A DNA stretch of 64,000 bases from Gracilimonas sp040882225 (lineage in GTDB: Bacteria; Bacteroidota; Rhodothermia; Balneolales; Balneolaceae): assembly GCA_040882225.1 (NCBI GenBank), contig JBBEBR010000009.1, positions 1 to 64,000 on the forward strand, read 5' to 3'. The notes below the pieces were generated by a model, which was given only the letters and a program-made list of their open reading frames with translations, made no database searches and was not told the DNA's origin. Positions 25,318 through 34,445 of the stretch are shown here, one piece after another. Every line of letters begins with the position of its first letter. The first letter of the stretch is position 1. The position numbers and the translations under genes were made by a program.

Positions 25318-26886
25318 GTGAAACCATTGTCTTTTGAAAAATTTGGCCTCAGCCCCGAATTATTGAGCGGGCTGGCCGACGTAAGAATTAAAGAACCAAC
25401 ACCTCTCCTGAATGAAGTACTGCCCCTGGCATTGCAAGGCAAACATTTGCTTGTAAAACATGAAGCCGAAGATAACGGTGTTTTTTTAATACCAGCACTA
25501 CATAAGCTTTTAAGCAACGGAGAGGTTTCTGGCACAAAAGTTTTAATATTAACACCATCTACAGAAAGGGTAAAAGTAATTGATGAAACGGTTTGGGCTA
25601 TGGGTTACCATGCTCAAATCAGCAGTGCCGCCCTATCCCTAAAAGGAAATAAGGGAGAACAAGAACAAGCTGTACGTGATGGTGCCCCTGTGATTGTAGC
25701 AAATCCCGGGCGATTAATTGAAATACTGGAGAATACAAAGCTTAAACTTCCCGGACTGGAGCTTATCATTATTGATGAAGCCCACGCCATGGATAAGTTT
25801 AGCCTGGTGAGCCGTGTGAAAGATATTCTGCAGTTCGTGGAAGGAGATTGCCAAAGTATCATTCTCTCCGCCCAAAACAATAAGCCTACACAGCAACTCG
25901 CAGATCTTTTGCTGACTAATCCTGAAGTAATCGGATTTGATAGTGAAGAAGCAGAAACTGATACTGATACAGAATCTTCCGCACAAAACTCTGAACAGGT
26001 TGAGGAAATATCAGCCCAAAAAGAAGAGCAAGAAGAATTTACTTTGGACTTGGAACAGGTAAGCCGCAAGCTTGAAAAAGCGAGTGTAAGTGTTGTTTTA
26101 AATCCTGAAGAGAAGAAAAAAGAAGAGCCGGCTAAGTCTGAAAATAATGGCGAGGAAGAACCAGCTCCCATTCCCGGAGATTTAACGCAGGCTTATATTT
26201 ACGTTCCTCCAAGAGCAAAAATATCAACCTTGCTGGCGCATTTAGAAAAAACCCTTAGCACCAATATTGTGGTTTTCGCCGCTTCAAAAAGAACCACCGA
26301 CCGGCTTTTCCGCATTATTCGCAAAAAAGGATGGGGCGTTGTTAGTGTTGATGAACGCGTAGACGATCAGGTTTATAAAGAACGCTTCGATAAATTTGTT
26401 GCCGGAGACATGAAAATTCTGCTGGTCGGAGGCTTATCTGCCACCGATGTGGAGTTGAATGAAGTGAAGCAGGTGATAAATTATGATGTCCCAAATGAAG
26501 TGGAAGAATATAAATATCGAGCTGAATTGGTCGGCAGCGGAAAAGCTGCCAGAATGGTTTCTTTAGTATCCACAATGGATAAAAGCGACATCAACGAAAT
26601 TGTGAAACAGGTTGGATATGCACCCACTGAAATTCCTCTTCCTGTAGAAGTCAAAGAAAAGAAAAAAGGAAAAGGAAAATCGAAAAGCAGCGATAACCGC
26701 AGAAAAGATTCACCTAAGAAAAACGATGATGACCGAAGGCGGAAGAAGGCAAAAAAAGAGAAAAGTAACGGCCTTCCCCGCCCAACGTACGACGGTTTAT
26801 CCGGTGGAAGAGACGGCAAAGGTAAAAGGCCTTCGCCAAGCGAGGGTAAAGGAGCCTTCGGCTGGATAAAAAAATTGTTTGATTGA
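25318..26886 (+). CDS. DEAD-box RNA helicase homologue with degenerate motifs
   Basis: 522 aa from GTG 25318 (GAGG just upstream; the nearby ATG at 25308 is out of use because TGA follows). Layout follows RhlE/RhlB-type helicases: FEKFGLSPELL, PTPLLNEVLP, VANPGRLIEIL (motif Ib), DEAH (153-156), domain 2 from about 290. But Walker A (AxTGxGKT) reads KHEAEDNGVF (47-56), SAT is SAQ (184-186), motif V lacks ARGxD, and HRxGRxGR reads YRAELVGSGKAAR (about 400-412). ATP hydrolysis is very unlikely. An acidic insert (205-285) joins the domains and a Lys-rich tail (445 on) may bind RNA. Probably a scaffold. Confidence 0.85.
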   Translation: MKPLSFEKFGLSPELLSGLADVRIKEPTPLLNEVLPLALQGKHLLVKHEAEDNGVFLIPALHKLLSNGEVSGTKVLILTPSTERVKVIDETVWAMGYHAQISSAALSLKGNKGEQEQAVRDGAPVIVANPGRLIEILENTKLKLPGLELIIIDEAHAMDKFSLVSRVKDILQFVEGDCQSIILSAQNNKPTQQLADLLLTNPEVIGFDSEEAETDTDTESSAQNSEQVEEISAQKEEQEEFTLDLEQVSRKLEKASVSVVLNPEEKKKEEPAKSENNGEEEPAPIPGDLTQAYIYVPPRAKISTLLAHLEKTLSTNIVVFAASKRTTDRLFRIIRKKGWGVVSVDERVDDQVYKERFDKFVAGDMKILLVGGLSATDVELNEVKQVINYDVPNEVEEYKYRAELVGSGKAARMVSLVSTMDKSDINEIVKQVGYAPTEIPLPVEVKEKKKGKGKSKSSDNRRKDSPKKNDDDRRRKKAKKEKSNGLPRPTYDGLSGGRDGKGKRPSPSEGKGAFGWIKKLFD

Positions 26887-26905
26887 TATTATCCTTCTCA
26901 GTTTG

Positions 26906-26941
26906 AAGCCTTGTCGCATTAATTTGCACAAGGCTTTTTTT
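26906..26941 (+). terminator. Terminator after the DEAD-box-like gene
   Basis: Stem AAGCCTTGT (26906-26914) / ACAAGGCTT (26928-26936) followed by a run of T. Twenty bases after the stop codon. Confidence 0.85.
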
Positions 26942-27075
26942 GTGTTTCGAATTTAATAAAAAAATTCACTCCCTTTTCTTAGCTATTCTTCTAAAAAAGC
27001 GCTTACACCATTTTCCCAAATCTAAGTACAGTAATAATCATTGATTATTCTCTGTTAAAGTTAGATTATGGTGCT

Positions 27076-27738
27076 ATGGAAGCCCAAATAAAACAACTAA
27101 ATCAGACCCTTTCTTCGGCACATAATGATGTGAGGCTGGCCCATATTCTGAATAAGTTCCGGGATGAAGTGCTCATTACCACATCGGTTGGCACCACTTC
27201 CGCGCTTCTCATACATATGATTAGCCGCATCCGGCCCAATCATCCCATTCATTTTATCAATACCGGATATCTTTTTTCCGAAACTCTGGAGTACAAAAAC
27301 CTGCTCATCGAAAAATATGGGGTAAATATTATTGATCATTCCCCCGACAAAGCAAAACATCAGCTTACTGAAAATGAAAAGATGTGGACTCATAATCAGG
27401 ATCTCTGCTGCCATTATAATAAAGTGGATCCTTTAGAGCGTATTCAAAGTAAAAAAGAGTATAAAGTGTGGATCTCAGGGCTGATTGGTTATCAGAACAA
27501 CTACCGAAACGGGCTGAATTTCGTGCAAAAAAAAGAGGGCCTGTATCGGTTTTATCCTTTAATCGACTGGACCCGGGAAATGGTTGATGAATATTTTGAT
27601 AATTATCAGCTCCCGCGACATCCTCTCGAACAATTTGGTTACGACTCGCTGGGATGCACCCATTGCACTTCAAAAGGCGAGCACAGAAACGGGCGCTGGG
27701 GTAATTCCGGAAAAACGGAATGCGGGCTTCATTTGTAA
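27076..27738 (+). CDS. cysH: Assimilatory phosphoadenylyl/adenylyl-sulfate reductase
   Basis: 220 aa. Reduces activated sulfate to sulfite in the cytoplasm with thioredoxin. The N-terminal PP-loop reads TTSVGTTSALLIH (about 35-47), followed by HFINTGYLF. Cys111-Cys112, Cys194 and Cys197 form the four ligands of the [4Fe-4S] cluster that marks the APS-reductase branch, and Cys216 in ECGLH is the catalytic thiol. All are present, so APS is the likely substrate. No sulfate-pathway neighbours are in the window. Weakly promoter-like A/T-rich DNA lies upstream. Confidence 0.92.
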   Translation: MEAQIKQLNQTLSSAHNDVRLAHILNKFRDEVLITTSVGTTSALLIHMISRIRPNHPIHFINTGYLFSETLEYKNLLIEKYGVNIIDHSPDKAKHQLTENEKMWTHNQDLCCHYNKVDPLERIQSKKEYKVWISGLIGYQNNYRNGLNFVQKKEGLYRFYPLIDWTREMVDEYFDNYQLPRHPLEQFGYDSLGCTHCTSKGEHRNGRWGNSGKTECGLHL

Positions 27739-27758
27739 TAATTATGGAATTCTGGCTT

Positions 27759-28094
27759 TCAAAAAGTCTCTTTTGAAACCTCTTCAATCCAATCTAAATA
27801 CTCAGCATTTCCTTCTTCTTCTGAAATGGGCAATGAAATTACGCAAGGGCAATCATAGCTGTGAAGTTCCAGAACACGCTTTGTGAGTTTATTAACCCTC
27901 GATTGATGGGTTTTAATGATAAGTACACATTCTCTGGCCTCTTCAATTTCTCCTTCCCAGCGGTAAATCGACTCCATTCCCACTAAAATATTAGCACACG
28001 CGGCTAAGCGTTCTTCAACCAAAGCACGGCCAATTGCCCGCGCTTCTTCTTTTGTTGACGTTGTGATATATACAAACCGTAGATTTCTATACAT
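27759..28094 (-). CDS. cutA: Divalent-cation tolerance protein CutA
   Basis: 111 aa, usual length. A trimeric ferredoxin-like protein; begins FVYITTSTKEEARAIGRALVEE and holds RLAACANI, the segment with the conserved Cys, then MESIYRWEGEIEEARECVLIIKT. Its role in copper tolerance in E. coli is partly indirect, and the molecular function is still unclear. Convergent with cysH with 20 bases between the stops. Confidence 0.93.
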   Translation of the reverse strand: MYRNLRFVYITTSTKEEARAIGRALVEERLAACANILVGMESIYRWEGEIEEARECVLIIKTHQSRVNKLTKRVLELHSYDCPCVISLPISEEEGNAEYLDWIEEVSKETF

Positions 28095-28142
28095 GATTAG
28101 TAAAACTGTTGAAATGCAGGAGAAATTCCAAGTGAATTTTGG

Positions 28143-28173
28143 TTGATAAAAGAAGCAATTACCGCTATCTTTG
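28143..28173 (+). promoter_or_regulatory. Promoter of tRNA-Leu
   Basis: TTG (28143-28145), 20 bases, TATCTTTG (28166-28173): an exact TAnnTTTG element. The mature tRNA begins 15 bases later. It may also feed tig-clpP-clpX, which follow on the same strand without an obvious terminator after the tRNA. Confidence 0.65.
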
Positions 28174-28188
28174 CAAGCTCTGAATTTT

Positions 28189-28272
28189 GCGAGAGTGGCG
28201 GAATTGGTAGACGCGCTAGATTTAGGATCTAGTATCTTAACCGATGTGGGGGTTCGAGTCCCCCCTCTCGTA
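28189..28272 (+). tRNA. tRNA-Leu (anticodon UAG)
   Basis: 84 bases. Acceptor GCGAGAG pairs with CTCTCGT (one G-U), D arm with GGTAGACGC, anticodon stem CTAGA/TCTAG around loop TTTAGGA giving UAG, a long variable arm (class II, as in Leu), and T arm GGGGG/CCCCC around TTCGAGT. No encoded CCA. Clear and complete. Confidence 0.95.
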
Positions 28273-28338
28273 CTTCCTTCCTAATTAAAATTGCAACCCT
28301 GTTCATTTTACTGAATCGATAATTAAAGCGGAGAACAC

Positions 28339-29616
28339 GTGGACATTTCTGTACAAGAGCTTACTTCTGTTGACAAAGAAATCACCCTAAAGGCTAAACG
28401 AGACGAGCTTCAGGAGACTTTCGATAAAGCTTATAAAAAATATAAAAGCCAAATTACGTTGCCAGGATTTCGCCCGGGAAAAGTACCCATGGGGCTTGTA
28501 AAAAAGCGTTTTGGTAAAGAAATTGAGTACGAAGAAATCAACAAATACGTACAGAAAATATTTGAAAAGGAAGTAGTTCCTGAGCACGAGCCTGTTGGCG
28601 AAACGGAAATGGTTGATTTCCAGTGGGAGAATGATGAGCTGGAAGTGAAGTTTAAAATCGGCACAAAGCCTGAAGTTGAATTAACCGATTTGTCTAAAGT
28701 AAAAGTAGACAAAATGGTGCACGACGTTACCAACGATGAAGTAGAAGAAGAAGTAGAGCGAACTCTTGAGAGAGAAGGGAATTGGGAAGACATTGATGAA
28801 CCTGCTTCTAAAGATACCCGCGTAATTGTAGATGTTGTTTCTGTCAATCATGGCGATGAAGACAAAAATCAAACTATCGACCTTCGTAAAGATGATGCCG
28901 CCGATTTTCTAAAAGCCCTGAAAGGCAAAAAAGCCGGAGATGTTGTTGAAATGAGTATCCCGCATGGGGATCATGAAGATCAACTGCAAATCACCATAAA
29001 GAACGTTCAAAAACCACATAAAGTTGAGCTTACCGAAGAGGTGATAAAAAATCAGAGTAATGGAGAGGCTAAAAATGTAGATGAGTTCAAAAGCTATATA
29101 AAAAGCAGAATGCAAGAATATTATGATCAAACCTCTGATGATCTTTTTAAGAATGATGTTGTAGAATCTCTTGTTGAAAAACATGATTTTGAAGTTCCGG
29201 GCTCGTTCGTTACTCAAATTCAGAATTCATACATCGATCAGTTAAAGCAGCAACAAGGTGGTGAACTCCCGGAAGATTTTAACGAGGAAGAGTATAAGGA
29301 GGGAATGAAAGAACGGGCGATAAAAGAATCGAAATGGTCGTTCATTAGCAATAAACTGCAGGAGACTTTCGATGAAATAGAAATCAAACCTGAAGATATC
29401 GACGAGTTTATTTCTATTGAAGCTGCACGTTATGGAATTGCAGCAGATCAGATGAAACAGTATTATGCGCAAAACCCAAATATGCTTGAACAACTAAGAA
29501 GCAGCATCAGGGAGAATAAGGTATTTGATAAACTGCAGGATGAGGTAAAAATCAACGAAATCAGTAAAGATGAGTACCGCGACCGGCAGAAAAAGAAAGA
29601 AAATGAGAAAAAATAA
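28339..29616 (+). CDS. tig: Trigger factor
   Basis: 425 aa from GTG 28339. Ribosome-bound chaperone that meets nascent chains. The ribosome-docking signature is GFRPGKVPMGLVKKRFG (about 43-59) in the N-terminal domain; the middle PPIase domain is present but reduced, and the C-terminal helical arms fill residues 230-400. The tail is Lys/Glu-rich. Neighbours clpP (18 bases on) and clpX confirm the conserved tig-clpP-clpX order. Confidence 0.95.
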   Translation: MDISVQELTSVDKEITLKAKRDELQETFDKAYKKYKSQITLPGFRPGKVPMGLVKKRFGKEIEYEEINKYVQKIFEKEVVPEHEPVGETEMVDFQWENDELEVKFKIGTKPEVELTDLSKVKVDKMVHDVTNDEVEEEVERTLEREGNWEDIDEPASKDTRVIVDVVSVNHGDEDKNQTIDLRKDDAADFLKALKGKKAGDVVEMSIPHGDHEDQLQITIKNVQKPHKVELTEEVIKNQSNGEAKNVDEFKSYIKSRMQEYYDQTSDDLFKNDVVESLVEKHDFEVPGSFVTQIQNSYIDQLKQQQGGELPEDFNEEEYKEGMKERAIKESKWSFISNKLQETFDEIEIKPEDIDEFISIEAARYGIAADQMKQYYAQNPNMLEQLRSSIRENKVFDKLQDEVKINEISKDEYRDRQKKKENEKK

Positions 29617-29634
29617 ATTCAGGCAAGAATTATT

Positions 29635-30288
29635 ATGATTAAGCAACCCCTTTACGAAGATCCGTCTAATAGTATGAATCACCAGCCAATTCACAATCAA
29701 CTGGTACCGATGGTAGTGGAAACTACCAGCCGGGGCGAACGTGCTTATGACATTTATTCGCGCCTGTTAAAAGACAGAATTGTAATTTTAGGTTCTGCAG
29801 TAAATGACGCAGTAGCAAGTACAGTTATGGCTCAGCTGTTATTTTTGGAATCGGAAGATCCTGAAAAGGACATCAATTTTTATATAAACAGCCCTGGTGG
29901 TGTCGTTTCTGCAGGCCTTGCAATTTATGATACCATGCAACACATCAAATGTGATGTAGCCACCACTTGTATGGGAATGGCGGCGAGTATGGGAGCCGTT
30001 CTATTGACAGCAGGCACAAAAGGCAAAAGAAGCTGCCTGCCACATTCGCGCGTTATGATTCACCAGCCATTAGGCGGCACGCAAGGACAAGCGAGCGATA
30101 TTGAGATTGAAGCGCGAGAAATCATCCGCGTAAAAGAAGAGCTTAGTCAAATTTTAGCCGACCATAGCGGACAGACTATCGAACAAATCAAATTAGATTC
30201 AGATAGAAATAAATGGTTAACTGCAAAAGAAGCAGTAGATTATGGTTTGGTTGATAACTTACTGGCCAAATCAAAAGGCAATAAATAA
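29635..30288 (+). CDS. clpP: ATP-dependent Clp protease proteolytic subunit
   Basis: 217 aa. Forms the tetradecameric serine protease barrel that degrades substrates fed by ClpX. Catalytic Ser118 lies in MGMAASMGAV and His143 in SRVMIHQP; the FYINSPGG oxyanion loop is present. The first 25 residues before LVPMVVE are extended and may be a propeptide; an internal Met at 14 or 26 is another possible start. Eighteen bases after tig. Confidence 0.96.
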   Translation: MIKQPLYEDPSNSMNHQPIHNQLVPMVVETTSRGERAYDIYSRLLKDRIVILGSAVNDAVASTVMAQLLFLESEDPEKDINFYINSPGGVVSAGLAIYDTMQHIKCDVATTCMGMAASMGAVLLTAGTKGKRSCLPHSRVMIHQPLGGTQGQASDIEIEAREIIRVKEELSQILADHSGQTIEQIKLDSDRNKWLTAKEAVDYGLVDNLLAKSKGNK

Positions 30289-30311
30289 CCCGGTTATTAA
30301 TTCAAAGTGAT

Positions 30312-31565
30312 ATGAGCGAAAAAGAAAAAAACAGCGATATAGTACACTGTTCATTTTGCAGCCGCTCCAGTTTGGAAGTGAACAGTATGGTAGCCGGTCC
30401 CGGCGTTTACATTTGCGACCGCTGCGTGGAAGATGCCTCCAGTATTATTAAAAGTGATTTAGCTTCTCTTGCCCGTAGAAGAGAAAAAAGTTACAAGCCG
30501 ATGCTGAAGCCGGTCGAAATCAAGAATAAACTGGATGATTATGTAATTGGGCAGGAACTTGCTAAAAAGACACTTTCCGTAGCCGTTTACAATCATTACA
30601 AACGAATATCTGCGGAAACGGCCGAAATTGACGACACTAAAATTGAGAAGTCGAATATAATGTTGCTCGGCCCAACGGGAAGCGGAAAAACCCTGCTCGC
30701 TCGTACTTTGGCAAATATAATTGATGTTCCTTTTACCATTGCCGATGCCACCGTTCTTACCGAAGCCGGCTATGTTGGCGAAGATGTCGAAAGCATTCTC
30801 AGCAGCCTGCTTCAGGCGGCCGATTATGATGTAGAACGCGCCAAACGCGGCATCGTTTATATTGATGAGGTGGACAAAGTGGCCCGCAAAAGTGACAACC
30901 CTTCCATCACCCGCGATGTAAGCGGAGAAGGCGTTCAACAGGCTTTACTGAAGATTTTAGAGGGAACAGTAGCCAACATTCCACCGAAAGGCGGAAGAAA
31001 GCATCCCGAACAAAGTTTTATTCAGCTCGATACCGCCAATATTCTATTTATTTGCGGGGGAGCTTTTTCAGGATTGGAGCAAATTATTTCGCGCCGGCTT
31101 TCTACCAGCGCAATGGGTTTTCATTCCAAAGATCAGGTTAAATTTGATAAAGAAGATCCAGAGATTTTCACTCATGTTGAGCCCGAAGATTTACAAAGCT
31201 TTGGTTTAATTCCCGAACTAATCGGGCGTTTACCTGTAATTTGTGGTTTACATGAGCTTTCTGATGAAGCCCTGCTCGACATCCTGCAAACTCCTAAAAA
31301 CGCGATTGTGAAACAGTATCGAAAGCTGTTTAAGATGGAAGATGTGGAACTCGAAATTGAAGACGAAGCCCTTGAAGCCATCGTTCAAAAAGCAAAATCG
31401 CGGAAAACAGGTGCCCGTGGTTTACGCTCAATTATGGAATCTGCAATGCTCGACATTATGTTCACCCTTCCTTCAATGAAAAATATCGCACGATGTGTAA
31501 TCACGCGGGAAACGATAGAGAAAAAAGCCCCGCCTGTTTACGAAAAACAAAAAGTATCCGCTTAA
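30312..31565 (+). CDS. clpX: Clp protease ATPase subunit ClpX
   Basis: 417 aa. AAA+ unfoldase for ClpP. N-terminal C4 zinc domain (CSFCSRSS, then CDRCV), Walker A LLGPTGSGKTLLA, Walker B IVYIDEVDKV, the GYVGEDVES pore loop and a sensor-2 RSIMESAMLD segment. An IGF-type ClpP-docking loop corresponds to the region around residue 265 but is not a clean IGF by eye. Ends the operon and is followed by a strong terminator. Confidence 0.96.
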   Translation: MSEKEKNSDIVHCSFCSRSSLEVNSMVAGPGVYICDRCVEDASSIIKSDLASLARRREKSYKPMLKPVEIKNKLDDYVIGQELAKKTLSVAVYNHYKRISAETAEIDDTKIEKSNIMLLGPTGSGKTLLARTLANIIDVPFTIADATVLTEAGYVGEDVESILSSLLQAADYDVERAKRGIVYIDEVDKVARKSDNPSITRDVSGEGVQQALLKILEGTVANIPPKGGRKHPEQSFIQLDTANILFICGGAFSGLEQIISRRLSTSAMGFHSKDQVKFDKEDPEIFTHVEPEDLQSFGLIPELIGRLPVICGLHELSDEALLDILQTPKNAIVKQYRKLFKMEDVELEIEDEALEAIVQKAKSRKTGARGLRSIMESAMLDIMFTLPSMKNIARCVITRETIEKKAPPVYEKQKVSA

Positions 31566-31570
31566 TGTGG

Positions 31571-31607
31571 AAAAGCCTTCCTCAAAAATTTTGAGGAAGG
31601 CTTTTTT
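31571..31607 (+). terminator. Terminator of tig-clpP-clpX
   Basis: Long perfect hairpin AAAAGCCTTCCTCAAAA / TTTTGAGGAAGGCTTTT ending in a T-run, six bases after the clpX stop. The symmetry means it could also stop transcription from the other strand. Confidence 0.92.
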
Positions 31608-31654
31608 GTTTGTTCTTCATCCATATATTCCAAGGCGATGAATTACCTTCTCTT

Positions 31655-32992
31655 ATGACACTTTTTGTTCCTTCAAACCGGATTAAATTATTTTTAGTGC
31701 TTCTGCTCATTTTTCTTGGGGTGGGCTCGGTAGTCTATAACCAGTATTTAGTTACAAAAATACTGGAGCAGGAAAGATCAAGTGTAGAACTTTGGACGAA
31801 GGCCATTGAGCACAACAGCCTCCCTCTTGATCAACAAGCAAGTACTAAATTACTCAACGCCGTAACCCTGCTCCGCCAGCAAGAACAAGTTCCGGACAGC
31901 GCGATACAGCTAATTTTAGAAGCTGAATCTGCCCGAACTTCTACCGATTTTGTCACCAATGAAATTATTCTGCAAGACCGGTTCAAAATCCCAACCATTG
32001 TTGTAGATTCAAACGATGTGATTCTGCACAACCGTAATATTGATTCCCTCCGCCTGGAAACTGAAGAAAGCCGCAGAGAACTGGTAAGAGAATTTAAAAG
32101 CCTGAATTTACCAATCAAACTGGTGATTGGCGATGAGCGCCGCCAAATTGCTCAATTTGTCTATTATGGGGAAAGCCCCACCGTGCAGCTACTCCGTTAT
32201 TTCCCGTACATACAAATTTTATTGCTGGGATTGTTACTGGGTATTGGATATACCACTTATCGTAGCATTACGCGCTCAGAACAATCCAATTTATGGGTTG
32301 GCATGGCAAAAGAAGCTGCACATCAGTTAGGAACGCCTATTAGCAGTTTATATGGATGGCTTCAGTTATTGAAGGATGAATACGAATATGATGAATCCGC
32401 AATAAATATTGCCAACGAAATTGAGAAGGATATTCAGCGCCTGCGTGGTGTAGCTGAACGATTCGGTAAGATTGGTTCAGAACCTGAACTTAAAGAAATG
32501 GAGATTGAACCCATTCTGGAGCAGGTTATTTTTTATATGGAACGAAGGCTGCCCCGCCTCGGAAAAGCCATTGAAGTAAGAAAATCACTTACCGCCAAAG
32601 CAAAAGTCCGCATCAATCCCGAACTTTTTCAGTGGGCTATTGAAAACATGGTGAAAAATGCTATGGACGCTATGCAAGGCATTCAGAAAGACGCTTACAT
32701 CGCAATATCTTCAAAAGTACAGGAGGGCGAAGTCATTATCGACATAGAAGATTCCGGTTGCGGTATCGAAATCCAGAATGTGAAAAGCATCTTTAAACCC
32801 GGGTTTAGCACCAAAAAACGTGGGTGGGGTTTAGGTTTAAGCCTCACCAAACGGATTATAGAGGAATATCACAACGGAAGTGTTTTTGTTTTGCGCTCCG
32901 AACTTAACGAAGGAACTACGATGCGGATCACCCTTCGGGAAGAAAAATCAGAAGAAAAAGTACAACCGATGACGGATCAGTCGCCGGTATAA
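31655..32992 (+). CDS. Membrane sensor histidine kinase
   Basis: 445 aa from ATG 31655; an earlier TTG at 31610 lies in the clpX terminator and is rejected. Two membrane helices (about 10-28 and 185-205) frame a periplasmic sensor domain. The dimerisation box has AAHQLGTPISSLYGWLQLL with the phospho-His; the ATPase domain shows N box ENMVKNAMDAM, G1 DSGCGI and G2 RGWGLGLSLTKRI. No response regulator is adjacent. Its 3' end overlaps the convergent sigma-factor gene by 16 bases. Signal unknown. Confidence 0.93.
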   Translation: MTLFVPSNRIKLFLVLLLIFLGVGSVVYNQYLVTKILEQERSSVELWTKAIEHNSLPLDQQASTKLLNAVTLLRQQEQVPDSAIQLILEAESARTSTDFVTNEIILQDRFKIPTIVVDSNDVILHNRNIDSLRLETEESRRELVREFKSLNLPIKLVIGDERRQIAQFVYYGESPTVQLLRYFPYIQILLLGLLLGIGYTTYRSITRSEQSNLWVGMAKEAAHQLGTPISSLYGWLQLLKDEYEYDESAINIANEIEKDIQRLRGVAERFGKIGSEPELKEMEIEPILEQVIFYMERRLPRLGKAIEVRKSLTAKAKVRINPELFQWAIENMVKNAMDAMQGIQKDAYIAISSKVQEGEVIIDIEDSGCGIEIQNVKSIFKPGFSTKKRGWGLGLSLTKRIIEEYHNGSVFVLRSELNEGTTMRITLREEKSEEKVQPMTDQSPV

Positions 32993-33558
32993 CCTCTTTT
33001 TCCTGCATATTCCACTAATTCAGATTTCAGCAGGTTTCTTCCACGGTGTAATCTGGATCGAATGGTGCCGATCGGTACATCCAGCATATTAGCAATTTCT
33101 TCGTAGGTGTAACCCTCAACATCACACAACAACACTACCGTTCGGAAATCTTCGGGTAACCGCAAAAGAGCATTAGAGAGGTCATCGTCCATCATCTCTC
33201 TGAACATCAAGCTCTCTAAATCTGATGTTTCTGTACGTTCTGCACGGATAGACTCGTAGTAGGAAGAAACCTCGTCATAATCTACCTGATTCGGTTTCTT
33301 CGAAGTTTTACGATAATTATTTATGAAAGAATTTTTTAGAATTCGGAACATCCAGGCCTTGGCATTTGTTCCCTTTTCATAACTGTTAAAGAACCGATAG
33401 GCTTTAACTATTGTATCCTGAACAAGGTCTTCCGCATCCGTCATGTCTGTGGTTAAACGGAGGGCAAAATTGTGCAGTGCGTTCATGTGAGGAATTATTT
33501 CCTCGTCAAAATCCTTTTGCTTTTTTACTTCAGCTCTTGTTAACTGTGTCATAGTCAT
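32977..33558 (-). CDS. ECF-type RNA polymerase sigma factor
   Basis: 193 aa. Region 2 begins near residue 20 (HNFALRLTTDMTDAEDLVQD, VKAYRFFNSYEKG, KAWMFRILKNSFINNYRK) and region 4 near 130 (LPEDFRTVVLLCDVEGYTYE, then IANMLDVPIGTIRSRLHRGR). No anti-sigma gene is next to it. Closely similar factors are common housekeeping or stress sigma factors in Bacteroidota, so a general rather than narrow role is possible. A second ATG at 33552 is an alternative start. Confidence 0.93.
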   Translation of the reverse strand: MTMTQLTRAEVKKQKDFDEEIIPHMNALHNFALRLTTDMTDAEDLVQDTIVKAYRFFNSYEKGTNAKAWMFRILKNSFINNYRKTSKKPNQVDYDEVSSYYESIRAERTETSDLESLMFREMMDDDLSNALLRLPEDFRTVVLLCDVEGYTYEEIANMLDVPIGTIRSRLHRGRNLLKSELVEYAGKRGYTGD

Positions 33559-33719
33559 TTATTCCATCCCTTTTTCTTTAAACAAATGTAGTTTATAGGT
33601 GTTTACTATTCAAACTACAGCTGGCATTTTTAGAGCTTTTATTACAAACTATTTTAATTAAGAAACTCTTTAATGTTAAATAGATTGTATTGATAGAGAT
33701 GTTAAGCGAAATCGTTGGA

Positions 33720-34445
33720 TTAGGAAATGACGGCGATAACCATAATATCGTAAATAGCGTGAGTCCAGGCGGCTACACCAAATCCCCTCCACACATAAAT
33801 TCCGTTAAGTATCAGTCCAAACAAGAACCTATATAAAAAGGAGCTAATCGTAAAAGCGTCTCCCATAGAACCTATGTAATGTACAGCAGAGAAAATGAGA
33901 GCAGCTAAAACAACCGAAGCTGTTACTCCTGCCCATTTTTTATCAAAAAGTTTTACAAATAATAGTGAGAATATTGATACTAAAATGACCCTAAAAAACA
34001 GCTCTTCGTATAAACCCGCTCCCAAAGAAAGAGCAATTTTTTGTGTGATTGAAAGGCCGTTAATAGGGTCCGTAGCTATAAAATTTACTACAAAAGACAC
34101 CAGTGATTGACTTATGAGGGCAACAACGATCGCATAAATGGTAGCTTCAACCAAAAGTATTGGGAAATATGCGAAACGAAGGGTCCGTAACCGAACTCTC
34201 TCTTTATATAAAATGAAAAGACCTGCAATAGCAACCAGTAGCAATGTGAATGACATTGCATTTACCCCGAAATAAGTAAAAAGCATTTTAATCCATACGT
34301 CTACGCTAATCCTGACAATGTATTCGCTATCGGGCTGGGATATAAGAATTAGTGCTTCGTAAAGCAGAAATAGCGGAAGGCTTACCAAAAAACTGTAAAG
34401 CAGATTGTTGGTGTTCTCGAAGTAGCGCTTTACCTGGTTTGTCAT
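33720..34445 (-). CDS. CPBP-family intramembrane metalloprotease
   Basis: 241 aa with about seven membrane helices. The EExxxR motif is in GLYEELFFRV (about 143-152), a His in SAVHYIGSMG and another in AAWTHAIYDI. Residues needed for the metal site are present. It ends a five-gene minus-strand operon, and its ATG overlaps the stop of the LysM gene by one base (TAATG), so it is coupled to a cell-wall gene. It differs in length and sequence from the CPBP gene at 24154-25092. Confidence 0.88.
   Translation of the reverse strand: MTNQVKRYFENTNNLLYSFLVSLPLFLLYEALILISQPDSEYIVRISVDVWIKMLFTYFGVNAMSFTLLLVAIAGLFILYKERVRLRTLRFAYFPILLVEATIYAIVVALISQSLVSFVVNFIATDPINGLSITQKIALSLGAGLYEELFFRVILVSIFSLLFVKLFDKKWAGVTASVVLAALIFSAVHYIGSMGDAFTISSFLYRFLFGLILNGIYVWRGFGVAAWTHAIYDIMVIAVIS

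Noticed and set aside
25614..26171. Minus-strand ORF of 185 codons in the DEAD-box-like gene
   Set aside because: Ser/Thr-rich low-complexity frame opposite the real gene, no start context or domain.
31610..31654. Earlier start of the histidine kinase
   Set aside because: The TTG lies at the end of the clpX terminator and would add residues without family support.
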